Shown one piece after another: positions 8,584 to 16,143 of a DNA stretch of 64,000 nt. Source of the stretch: Micromonospora sp. WMMD812 (GTDB lineage Bacteria > Actinomycetota > Actinomycetes > Mycobacteriales > Micromonosporaceae); contig NZ_CP114904.1 in assembly GCF_027497215.1 (NCBI RefSeq), positions 2,061,001-2,125,000 on the forward strand, given 5' to 3'. The translations under genes and the position numbers were made by a program. Positions within the stretch are counted from its first letter, which is position 1. Each line of letters opens with the position of its first letter. Below the pieces are notes generated by a model that worked only from the letters and a program-made list of their open reading frames with translations, did not search any database and was not told the DNA's origin.

Positions 8584-9708
8584 ATGCGAGTCGCGATCGC
8601 CGGTGGTGGCCTTGGCGGCCTGACGCTGGCACGGATCCTGCACCGCCACGGCATCGACGCGGTGGTGTACGAACGCGAGGCGAGCCGATCCGCACGATCG
8701 CAGGGCGGATCGCTCGACCTGCACCCGGAATCCGGGCAACAGGCCCTCGCCGCGGCGGGTCTCGCCGGCCGGTTCCGGTCCGAGGCGCGGCCCGAGGGCG
8801 AAGAACATCGCATCCTCGACCCGGCCGGACGCACCCTCGTGCACCACAAGCCACAACCCGGCTCATTCTCCGGACGTCCCGAGATCGATCGGAGCGCACT
8901 ACGCGATCTTCTGCTCGATTCCCTCCCCGGCGACGCGGTCGCCTGGCAGCATCAGCTCGTCGCGGCGACGCCACGACCCGACGGGGGCTTCGGGCTGACG
9001 TTCCATGGTGGCCACAAGACCGACTGCGACGTCCTCATCGGCGCGGACGGCGCGCGCTCGGTCGTCCGGTCGCTGCTGACCGACGCGAGACTGTCCCACG
9101 TGGCCACGTTGGTCGAGCTGAACATCAGCGACGCCGACCGGCGCCACCCGGATCTCGCCGAGCTGGTCGGCCCCGGGAACCTGTGGTGCATCGGCGTGAA
9201 CCAGATCCTGGCCGCGCAACGCCTCGGCGACGGCGGCATACGAGTCGGGATCTCCCTGCGCGCAGAAGATCGCGACCTCGACACCTACCGGAGTAAGCGT
9301 GCCCTGCTGGACATGTTCGACGGCTGGGACCCAAGCCTCACCGCACTCATCGAAGCCGGCGACAGCACGCCGACGCCGCGCAGGATCGAAGCGATGCCCA
9401 TCGGCACACGCTGGGCCCACCAGCCGGGCATCACCCTCATCGGAGACGCCGCGCACCTCATGCCGCCGGTCGGCGAGGGTGCCAACCAGGCCATGCTCGA
9501 CGCCGCCGAGCTCGCCGGCGAGCTCGCCGCCAACCCCGCCGACCCGGACTCGGCGATCCGGACGTACGAAGAGGCGATGTTCACCAGAATTCGCCCGATC
9601 GCCGAAATGTCCGCACGGGTCCAGGCGATGATGCTGTCCCCCACCGCGGCGGACGACGTCACCCGCTTCTTCACGGCGCGACCCACCGAGCCGGCCGCCG
9701 TGGGTTGA
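8584..9708 (+). CDS. TetX-like FAD-dependent monooxygenase
   Basis: A 374-residue group A flavoprotein monooxygenase. Visible features are the FAD dinucleotide motif GGGLGG at residues 7-12, an acidic-plus-Arg YEREAS segment, GGSLDLHPESGQ near residue 45, a GADGARS segment near 155, and IGDAAHLMPP near 287 contacting the FAD ribityl/phosphates. The GGSLDLH...SGQ block and the IGDAAHLMPP block are strongly reminiscent of TetX, the tetracycline-hydroxylating enzyme. The true substrate may be another aromatic polyketide or rifamycin-like compound. AAGGGAG at 8571-8577 is correctly spaced for ATG 8584; ATG 8578 sits too close to it. It is divergent from a TetR repressor. Confidence 0.85.
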   Translation: MRVAIAGGGLGGLTLARILHRHGIDAVVYEREASRSARSQGGSLDLHPESGQQALAAAGLAGRFRSEARPEGEEHRILDPAGRTLVHHKPQPGSFSGRPEIDRSALRDLLLDSLPGDAVAWQHQLVAATPRPDGGFGLTFHGGHKTDCDVLIGADGARSVVRSLLTDARLSHVATLVELNISDADRRHPDLAELVGPGNLWCIGVNQILAAQRLGDGGIRVGISLRAEDRDLDTYRSKRALLDMFDGWDPSLTALIEAGDSTPTPRRIEAMPIGTRWAHQPGITLIGDAAHLMPPVGEGANQAMLDAAELAGELAANPADPDSAIRTYEEAMFTRIRPIAEMSARVQAMMLSPTAADDVTRFFTARPTEPAAVG

Positions 9709-9799
9709 GGACGCGCTGCGCGGGCAGGATCGATCCGCACCCGGATCAGGCCGGCCACTGCTCCGCCCGACAGCACGGTGCGTGTATATGTGGGATGAT

Positions 9800-10384
9800 T
9801 CACCGCTGGTCCGGTTCGCTGACGTGCAACACGGTGAAGAGCGTGCCGTCAGTCGGTATCGCCGCGCGACCGAGTCCGGCGACCGTGGTGAACTCGACCG
9901 CCTGCCAGGTTGTCGGATCGATGCCGGCGAACGCGAGGTGAGTTTCCGGTCGTCGGGCTCGGGCGTCCACCCGTGCTGTCAGCATCTCCGCCACCGTCAC
10001 CAGATCGGCCTCTTGGGCGATCGCCTCAGTCCGCAACCACGCGTGGGTGACGTCTGACCTTCCGCACCCGCCCACACCGAGCGCGCTCGGCACCCAGGTC
10101 CGCACACGCGGTCGACCGAAGTCGCGCACGATGCCGTCGAACCCCTGGGCCCCCCACAGGAACTCGGCAGCGGCGCTGCTGTCCGCCCACAGGTAGACGG
10201 GTGCGTACTGATTCACCTGCGACCCGTCGACGCCTGCCTCACGGATGCAGTAGGCCTTGCACCGAAGCCCTCTGCGATTGTCGAGCGCGCCGCCTCTCGT
10301 GCGCACTCGTGTCCGAATGATGTCCATGTCGTAGTCGGTTGGCAGCGCGATGGGGTACTGCATCAACAGTTGGCCTTGTCTCAC
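9800..10384 (-). CDS. DUF4865 family protein
   Basis: A 194-residue protein of unknown function. The hallmark opening MQYPIALPTDYDMDIIRTRV begins at residue 9, followed by GGALDNRRGLRCKAY and NQYAPVYLWADS. FLWGAQGFDGIVRDFGRP then matches the DUF4865 core as I know it. GTG at 10384 is chosen because GGGAGG (10392-10397, read on the minus strand) lies 7 bp upstream; the internal ATG at 10363 has no good ribosome site. It is the last gene of a TetR / 59-residue ORF / DUF4865 operon. This family is usually found beside TetR genes. Function remains open; the fold may be monooxygenase-like (ferredoxin-like). Confidence 0.75.
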   Translation of the reverse strand: MRQGQLLMQYPIALPTDYDMDIIRTRVRTRGGALDNRRGLRCKAYCIREAGVDGSQVNQYAPVYLWADSSAAAEFLWGAQGFDGIVRDFGRPRVRTWVPSALGVGGCGRSDVTHAWLRTEAIAQEADLVTVAEMLTARVDARARRPETHLAFAGIDPTTWQAVEFTTVAGLGRAAIPTDGTLFTVLHVSEPDQR

Positions 10385-10388
10385 CGCG

Positions 10389-10568
10389 TCACCTCCCACG
10401 GCTGCCGTCGACGGGCTCCAGCCCACGCACGGAGTCGTTGCCGGGCGTCCCGGTCTGGACTGCGACATGGGTCATCGTGGACTGTGGAACGAGGTGCAGC
10501 CCGGAGACCGAGCCCGTGACGCGCGGGTCGTTCGGAAGACCGGTCAGCGCGGCGTCGATCCGCCTCAT
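10389..10568 (-). CDS. Small ORF translationally coupled to the upstream TetR gene
   Basis: A 59-codon frame starts ATG at 10568 and overlaps the stop of the TetR gene as ATGA. It ends TGA at 10389-10391, five bases before the GTG of the DUF4865 gene. Its final codons include the GGGAGG used as ribosome site for DUF4865. The product starts MRRIDAALTG, has no transmembrane segment and no family I recognise. The overlap at one end and the fit at the other suggest it is translated, or that its translation delivers ribosomes to the last gene. It may instead be a decayed gene kept as a leader. Confidence 0.4.
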   Translation of the reverse strand: MRRIDAALTGLPNDPRVTGSVSGLHLVPQSTMTHVAVQTGTPGNDSVRGLEPVDGSRGR

Positions 10569-11152
10569 CGGTTGTCCTTCCTTCGGAGGTGTTCGAGCAT
10601 CGCGAGGGCGCCGCGGACGGCACGGTCGAACGGCGCGGGATCGCCGGCCGCGCGGGCCAGCACGTAGCCGCCCTGTACGACGGCAAGCACGGTGTCGGCG
10701 AGATCGGCAGGTTGCACGCCGCGGCTGAATTCGTCGTTGTTCACACCGTCACGAATGACGGCCACGATGTGTGCCCGCAACTGGTCGAACGTCGTGGCGA
10801 CCACGTCCTGCAGGACAGCGGACTCCAGGACCTCGGCGTCGCCGGTCATCCGTCCCACCGGACACCCCCGCAGGACCTCGCGTTGGCGCAGCAGGTAGGC
10901 CTTCACACGCTCGAACGCGGAACCGTCGCTGGTCAGATCCGCCTCGGCGCGCCCGAGCAACTGTTGCGCGGTGGACCGCATCGCCGCGGCGGCCAAGTCT
11001 TCCTTACCGGCGAAATGGTGGTACATGCTGCCCTGCCCGGCGCCCGCCCTGTCGAGGATCGCGCGCGGACTGGTTGCGGCATAGCCACGTTCCCAGAGAA
11101 GCTCCCGGGTGCTTTCGATCAGCTGGTCGCGGGTGCTGCCAGTTCTCGGCAT
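10565..11152 (-). CDS. TetR/AcrR-family transcriptional regulator
   Basis: A 195-residue regulator with an N-terminal HTH (about residues 9-55): STRELLWERGYAATSPRAIL, then AGAGQGSMYHHFAGKEDL. The C-terminal ligand domain has the CPVGRM motif, a Cys in a position typical of the LmrA/YxaF subgroup that controls export or detoxification genes. It is first in a three-ORF operon ending with DUF4865. A palindromic site overlaps the region just upstream of its ATG, so it probably represses its own operon. Confidence 0.85.
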   Translation of the reverse strand: MPRTGSTRDQLIESTRELLWERGYAATSPRAILDRAGAGQGSMYHHFAGKEDLAAAAMRSTAQQLLGRAEADLTSDGSAFERVKAYLLRQREVLRGCPVGRMTGDAEVLESAVLQDVVATTFDQLRAHIVAVIRDGVNNDEFSRGVQPADLADTVLAVVQGGYVLARAAGDPAPFDRAVRGALAMLEHLRRKDNR

Positions 11153-11154
11153 GT

Positions 11155-11172
11155 GTACATACTAGTAGTTAC
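11155..11172. promoter_or_regulatory. Probable operator upstream of the TetR/DUF4865 operon
   Basis: The 18-bp sequence GTACATACTAGTAGTTAC is palindromic at 14 of 18 positions with a perfect TACTAGTA core. It starts 3 bp upstream of the regulator's ATG, where a bound dimer would block transcription. It is AT-rich in an otherwise GC-rich region. Confidence 0.55.
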
Positions 11173-11397
11173 AGCGTCTGTGATCGACTCTCCCTGCCTC
11201 CCTGGTCAGTCAGTCATCCAAGCCGGTCGAGTTGTTGCCGTGGAACTCGAGGATGCTGCGCCCGACCTCGACCGTCGCCCGTCCGTGTCACGCGGGTCGC
11301 TCGATCCAGTCCACGGCAGCACGTCCGCGGTCACCGCCGCTGGCGCATGTCAGAATGCCCCCAAACCTGGAGCAGAGCTGGCAGAACGGGCGAGCCG

Positions 11398-12579
11398 ATG
11401 ACGACGAGCAGGGCGGCCGAGCTGGTGCGGAAAGCCGGGGATCCACAGCGGGCCACGTTCCTGGAACTCTTCTTCGACCTGGTGTTCGTCCTCGCGCTCG
11501 CGCAGCTCTCGTGCGGCCTGGCCGAGGATCTCGGTTGGAGCGGCGCCTTCCGGACGCTGGTGCTGCTGGGGGCCATGTGGTGGGTCTGGTCCAGCACCGC
11601 GTGGCTGACCGACCGGACCGACCCGCAACGAGCGGTAATCCAGGCGCTGGTCATCGCGACCATGGTCGGCAGCCTGGTGATGGCGGCCGCGGTGCCCGAG
11701 GCATTCGGCGACACGGGCCTGATCTTCGCCGGCGCGTACGTCGCGATCCAGCTCGGCCGCGGGCTCGTCCTCGTGGCCGTTCTGCGTGGCCACGAGCTGC
11801 AGCGCACCGGCGTACGCGGGCTGTTCTGGTACGGCCTGTCTATGCTGCCGTGGATCGCGGGGGCGCTCGTGCACGGCACGGCGCGTGGGGCGTTGTGGGC
11901 CCTCGCGGTGGTCCTTGACCACACGGCAGGCAGGATCGGCTTCCCCACCCCGGGGGCGGGCCGTACGCCCAGCCAAGACCTCGTGATCTCGGGCGAGCAC
12001 CTGGCCGAGCGCTACCGGCAGTTCTTCATCATCGCGCTCGGCGAGCTGATCCTGGTTACCGGCCTGGCGCTGAGCAGCAACGGCTTCGCGCCGGACGAGG
12101 TCGCCGCGTTCGCAGTGTCGATCGCGACCACCGTGCTGCTGTGGCGGATCTACATCTACCGCGCCGGGCAAGTCCTGGCGGAAGCGATCGCCGTGTCCCC
12201 CGACCCGGTCCGCCTCGCCGGATCGGCGTCATACGCCCACCTCGCCATGGTGGCCGGCGTGGTCGCGGTAGCCGTCGGCGACGAACTCATCATCGCCCAA
12301 CCGCTCGGGCACACCCCACCGGCCTGGATCGCCGTCATCCTCGGCGGACCCGCGCTGTACCTGGCCGGACGCGCCCGCTTCGAGCACACGGTATTCGGCC
12401 GCGTGTCCCGGTCCCGACCGATCGGCGTCCTTGCGCTGGCCGCCCTGACACCGGCGATGCTCCCCCTGCCGCCCGTCGCGGTCGCCGCCGCCCCTGCCCT
12501 CGTCCTGACCGGGATCGCCGTATCCGACGCCGCCCGCGCCCGCGGACGCCCACCCGAGCCGCCGTCACCACCCGGCTAG
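11398..12579 (+). CDS. LtrA family membrane protein (copy 1)
   Basis: A 393-residue polytopic membrane protein of the low-temperature-requirement A family, first named in Listeria; its molecular function is not established. About ten hydrophobic segments are visible. The family's N-terminal motif ATFLELFFDLVFVLALAQLS is at residues 19-38, AERYRQFFIIALGELILVTG is near residue 205, and VATTVLLWRIYIYRAG-like and LGHTPPAWIAVILGGP blocks follow. It is the most upstream of three paralogues. A short 5' sequence, GCAGAACGGGCGAGC before the ATG, is shared with copy 3. It is not flanked by the repeat that follows copies 2 and 3. Confidence 0.88.
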   Translation: MTTSRAAELVRKAGDPQRATFLELFFDLVFVLALAQLSCGLAEDLGWSGAFRTLVLLGAMWWVWSSTAWLTDRTDPQRAVIQALVIATMVGSLVMAAAVPEAFGDTGLIFAGAYVAIQLGRGLVLVAVLRGHELQRTGVRGLFWYGLSMLPWIAGALVHGTARGALWALAVVLDHTAGRIGFPTPGAGRTPSQDLVISGEHLAERYRQFFIIALGELILVTGLALSSNGFAPDEVAAFAVSIATTVLLWRIYIYRAGQVLAEAIAVSPDPVRLAGSASYAHLAMVAGVVAVAVGDELIIAQPLGHTPPAWIAVILGGPALYLAGRARFEHTVFGRVSRSRPIGVLALAALTPAMLPLPPVAVAAAPALVLTGIAVSDAARARGRPPEPPSPPG

Positions 12580-12752
12580 GAGACCTCTCGCAACCCGGCG
12601 TCTGTCCGCTGAGGACGATCATCGGGGATCGTCCGGGCGCAGGTGATCACCGCAAGCCACCCGGAGTGAATCTTCCCGTCAACCTGACGGTTGCGGTCCG
12701 GCATGGGTTGGGAGTGCCCGCCCGGGGTCTAGTTCCAACGCCGTTCAGTTAG

Positions 12753-13346
12753 GGACGAATCGACGTCGGCGAGCGCCTTGGCGTCCGCGGGACGTCCGGC
12801 AGCGGAAAGACCTCGCTGGCGCGGGCTCTCTGCGGGCTCGCCCCGCCAGCCGCCGGACGGCTGCTGGTGCACGGCGTGCCGGTGAGCTGGGACACGGCCA
12901 TCCGTGCGCGTACCGGCCAGCCGTACCTCGCCTACGTCGGCCAGGACGCCCGGGCGGCCCTGAACCCGCACGAGACCGTCCGTCGCGCGCTCACCCGGGC
13001 ACTCGCCGTGACCGCCCGGCACGGTCGAACCTCGGGCTGGACGCTGGAGGAGGTCATCGAGCGGTTCGCGCTCCCGGCCGAGGTCCTCGACCGCACACCC
13101 GACCGGCTCAGCGGCGGCCAACGCCACCGCGTCGCGCTGGCCCGGGCCGTTGCCGCCACGCCCACGGTACTCGTCTGCGACGAGTCCACCGCCTCCCTCG
13201 ACCGCGACACCGAAGCCCACGTCCTAGACACTCTCGACGGCCTCCGCCGCCGTGACGGCACCCCCGTCGTGCTCGTCACCCACTCCGACCGCGTCGCGGC
13301 CCGCACCGACCGGATCCTCACCCTCTCCGAGGGGCGGCTCGGCTGA
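12753..13346 (+). pseudogene. 5'-truncated ABC transporter ATPase (oligopeptide type)
   Basis: The frame after the TAG at 12750-12752 encodes an almost complete nucleotide-binding domain: Walker A GTSGSGKTSLARAL immediately at the beginning, Q-loop YVGQDARAALNP, signature LSGGQRHRVALARA, Walker B VLVCDESTASLD and H-loop LVTHSD. No usable start codon precedes Walker A. The first ~35 residues normally expected are missing, and the first in-frame GTG (12867) lies after Walker A. QDARAALNP resembles Dpp/Opp-type ATPases. No permease or binding protein is nearby. I read it as a decaying fragment left by a rearrangement. Confidence 0.7.
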
Positions 13347-13487
13347 CTCCGGTGGCGCGACCCGGCCCGACCTGGCGCCGACGCCGGAAACATGCTTGCC
13401 GGACGAACAGCCTGTGCGGCGGACCGGATTGGGATGCTCAGTCATGGCCGGTCACCCGGTGCGCCGCAGCGTGCAGCACCTCCGTCA

Positions 13488-13655
13488 TCAGCCCCCGCAG
13501 CCATGGGCGTGGCCCTCGTCGGGGCAGGGTAAGCCACGGGACGAGGGCACCACCGCTGCGGCCGCCGGCGCTACGGAGCACACCACCGCGCAGACGGCCA
13601 GGACCGCGGTCGCGCCGAACTGGTAACGGAGCGGTCGGCGGCGGCACGCGGCCAC
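13488..13655 (-). CDS. Possible small secreted protein
   Basis: A 55-codon frame starting GTG 13655, 29 bp downstream of the oxidoreductase/methyltransferase fusion on the same strand. It has an Arg-rich start (CRRRPLR), a hydrophobic stretch of about 18 residues ending SVAPAAAA that would serve as a signal peptide, then a short tail with two Cys and His residues. No clear ribosome site and no family match. The rest of 13347-13684 holds no other convincing gene. The signal-peptide-like character is the only support. Confidence 0.25.
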   Translation of the reverse strand: MAACRRRPLRYQFGATAVLAVCAVVCSVAPAAAAVVPSSRGLPCPDEGHAHGCGG

Positions 13656-13684
13656 AGCGCGGCACCCGCGGGAAGCCGCAAGCC

Positions 13685-15304
13685 CTACTCCTTGCGGTGG
13701 CTCAGTCGCACGGCGCGCAGCACGACGTCGTTGACGTGGTGTGTGCTGATCGCCCCTGGGGGGCGTTGGCGGGTCTCGTTCACGTCGATGCGCCAGTGGT
13801 CCGAAGCGGTGATCGCGGCGGTGATCTCGTCGATGCCGACGTACGCCTGCGGGTCGTACATGCGGGTCTGCTCGCCGGGGTCCGACGGCTGCCGGAGCCA
13901 GGTCAGGTCGTGACCGACGACGAGCAGGGTCCCGCCGACGGCCACGGCGTCGAGCAGGTTGCGCAGTCCGCGCTGCTCGGGGGTGCGCTGGAACGAGCCG
14001 TACTGCAGGGAGACGAGGTCGTAGGTCTCGTCGGCGAAGGCGGCGGGGTCGTTGGCGTCGCGGTGCAGCGTACGCACGTCGAGCCCGCGACGTTCCGCTT
14101 CGGCCCGGATGCGGTCGAGTGCCCTGCTGGAGACGTCGGAGGCGGTCACCTGCCAGCCGCGTTCGGCCAGCCAGAGCGCGTCGGCTCCTTCCCCCGCGCC
14201 GGCGTCGAGCGCCCGCCCGGGCGGCAGGTCCGTCACCTCTGCCACGAGGGTGCCGTTCGGGTTGGCGCTCCACACGCGTTCCTGCTCCCCGTAGCGGCTG
14301 TCCCACTCGATCGCGACACCGCAGCGGCGAATGCCGGCCGTGGTGTCCTCGGCGGCGAGGCTGAAGGCAATCTGCGCCCCGACCCAGCTGCCGTTCGCCG
14401 CGGACTGCAGGACCTGGGCGCTCGGGTCGGTCAGGTTTCCGGCGGCGAAGACGCCCGCCACGCTGGTACGTCCAATGGGGTCGACCGCGACGACGTCACC
14501 GAGTCCGCTGGGGTGGGCCGCGGTGTCGATGCCGAGCCCGGCGAGCATCTCGACCCGGGGACGGAACCGGGCCCCGGCGAGGATCGCATCGGCCGGCAGG
14601 CTGCGGCCGTCGGCGAGCTCGACGACAAGTGACCCGTCCGGGCCGGCGTCGGCTACCCGGCGCACCGCGCCCTCGAGCACCGGGACCCCGGAGGCGACGA
14701 GGGTCCGCACCGCGGCCGGGTCGATCCCCGTCGCGTCGTGCAGCACCACGGTCAACCGATCGGTCAGGTGCCGCATCAGCGAGGTCGGATGCAGTCCCAT
14801 CGGCGTCGTGACGATCTGCACGACCCGCAGGTCGCGGACCTCCCAGCCGTGGCAGAACGGACAGTTGAACACCTGACGACCCCAACGCTCGGCCAGGCCC
14901 TCGATGTCGGGAAGCTCATCGACGATGCCGGTCGCGGCCAGGATCCGGCGTGCGACGAGGCCGTGACCGCCCGACAGGGCGAGGTGGAACCCGTCGTCCT
15001 CTTCCCGCACCGCCAGGACACGGCCGGTCAGGACGCTGCCACCGTAGCTACGGACCTCCTCCCGCCCGATGGCCCGCATCGCCTCGGGCGGGGTGCCGTC
15101 GCGTCCGAGGTAGCCGTGCATGTGCGCCGCCGGCGCGTTCCGCGGCGTGCCGTCGTCGACGACGATGACCGAGCGTCGCTGACGAGCGAGCTGCAGCGCG
15201 GCGGCCAGACCGGCGGCCGATCCGCCGATGACGGCGACGTCGCACCTGCGGACGATGCTCTGGTGCGGTGTGTGTTCGTGTGTTCCGTGGGCATGGTCCG
15301 TCAT
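13685..15304 (-). CDS. Fusion: thioredoxin-reductase-like oxidoreductase and class I SAM methyltransferase
   Basis: A 539-residue two-domain protein. Residues ~20-315 form a thioredoxin-reductase-like flavoprotein: FAD motif VAVIGGSAAGLAAALQLA, redox-active CPFC near residue 157, and a second FAD motif GVFAAGNLTD near 290. Residues ~330-539 form a Rossmann methyltransferase with SAM motif ALDAGAGEGADALWLAERG and a VGGTLLVVGHDLTW strand. ATG 15304 is used; longer starts cross the operator. I recall the same fusion being annotated in other actinobacteria. It is divergent from an XRE-cupin regulator. The substrate is unknown; coupling disulfide/redox chemistry with methylation of a small thiol or metalloid would fit both domains but is speculation. 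Confidence 0.85.
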   Translation of the reverse strand: MTDHAHGTHEHTPHQSIVRRCDVAVIGGSAAGLAAALQLARQRRSVIVVDDGTPRNAPAAHMHGYLGRDGTPPEAMRAIGREEVRSYGGSVLTGRVLAVREEDDGFHLALSGGHGLVARRILAATGIVDELPDIEGLAERWGRQVFNCPFCHGWEVRDLRVVQIVTTPMGLHPTSLMRHLTDRLTVVLHDATGIDPAAVRTLVASGVPVLEGAVRRVADAGPDGSLVVELADGRSLPADAILAGARFRPRVEMLAGLGIDTAAHPSGLGDVVAVDPIGRTSVAGVFAAGNLTDPSAQVLQSAANGSWVGAQIAFSLAAEDTTAGIRRCGVAIEWDSRYGEQERVWSANPNGTLVAEVTDLPPGRALDAGAGEGADALWLAERGWQVTASDVSSRALDRIRAEAERRGLDVRTLHRDANDPAAFADETYDLVSLQYGSFQRTPEQRGLRNLLDAVAVGGTLLVVGHDLTWLRQPSDPGEQTRMYDPQAYVGIDEITAAITASDHWRIDVNETRQRPPGAISTHHVNDVVLRAVRLSHRKE

Positions 15305-15344
15305 GGGTCCAGCGTAGGAATACCAGCCGGGATATGAAAGGCAG

Positions 15345-15361
15345 CTTGCGGAATCCGCAAG
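15345..15361. promoter_or_regulatory. Palindromic operator between the fusion enzyme and XRE-cupin regulator
   Basis: CTTGCGGAATCCGCAAG is a perfect 8+1+8 palindrome in the 76-bp divergent intergenic region, 20 bp upstream of the regulator's ATG and 41 bp upstream of the fusion gene. A bound dimer could control both genes. The adjacent XRE-family protein is the obvious candidate binder (inferred). Confidence 0.65.
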
Positions 15362-15380
15362 GTATCTCCATGCTGGGGAC

Positions 15381-15938
15381 ATGACGGACCGCAGTGAGGT
15401 GGAGCGTCTGGCGCGTACCCGGTTGCGGAGCATCCGCACCACGCTCGGCTACTCCCTGGACGAACTCGCCCAGCGCAGCAACCTCAGCCCGTCGACGATC
15501 AGCCGGGTCGAGACAGGCAAACGAACGCTCAGCCTCGATGTGCTCGTGCCCCTGGCCGGCGCCCTACAGGTCAGCCTCGACGTCCTCTTCGAGGCAACCA
15601 GCGACGAGGACGTGGTGATCCGTCCCGTGCAGCACCGCTCGGGTTCACGCACGACGTGGCCGCTGAGCCGCGTCGATGGGCGCACCATGGCGATGAAGAT
15701 CCGGCTGGAGCCCGAGGCGACGACGCCCGCCCAGCGGGTCCATCCGGGGTACGACTGGTTCCTGGTCCTCGAGGGCAGGGTGCTGCTGCGGCTCGGTGAG
15801 CGGCAGATCGAGGTCGCAAAGGGCGAAGCAGCCGAGTTCTCGACGATGACACCACACTCGATGACAGCACTCGACGAGCCGGCCGAACTGATCATGATCT
15901 TCGACCGCGAGGGGCAGCGCGCCCACCTGCACCAGTGA
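15381..15938 (+). CDS. XRE-family regulator with C-terminal cupin domain
   Basis: A 185-residue regulator. The N-terminal HTH lies at residues ~14-68 (LGYSLDELAQRSNLSPSTIS, then RVETGKRTLSLDVLVPLAGAL), followed by a cupin_2 barrel at ~105-180 (HPGYDWFLVLEGRVLLRLGE and FSTMTPHSMTAL). The cupin has the HxxPHSM-type residues that often bind a metal or small ligand, so this is a ligand-sensing repressor or activator. It is divergent from the oxidoreductase/methyltransferase fusion with a palindrome between them, which strongly suggests it controls that gene and itself. Confidence 0.88.
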   Translation: MTDRSEVERLARTRLRSIRTTLGYSLDELAQRSNLSPSTISRVETGKRTLSLDVLVPLAGALQVSLDVLFEATSDEDVVIRPVQHRSGSRTTWPLSRVDGRTMAMKIRLEPEATTPAQRVHPGYDWFLVLEGRVLLRLGERQIEVAKGEAAEFSTMTPHSMTALDEPAELIMIFDREGQRAHLHQ

Positions 15939-16143
15939 CAGCGCGTGACAGGAAGCGATGTCGCCCGGTCGGGCGAACGTGCCGAGGTCGGGTATCGGCG
16001 AGCGGATGGCGTGTCTGCCGCGACGACGCTCGACAGTGTGTCGTTGACTTGGGAACACGGGCAGAGCCGGTTTCAAGGATCTCAGATGCGGCCATCGCCC
16101 GGCCACTGGATGCCGGCGGCTGCCGGAAACGGAGACACCAGGG

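Noticed and set aside
13438..13665. 75-codon minus-strand frame overlapping the small secreted ORF
   Set aside because: No hydrophobic or conserved pattern; the alternative frame with a signal-peptide-like stretch is more plausible, though itself weak.
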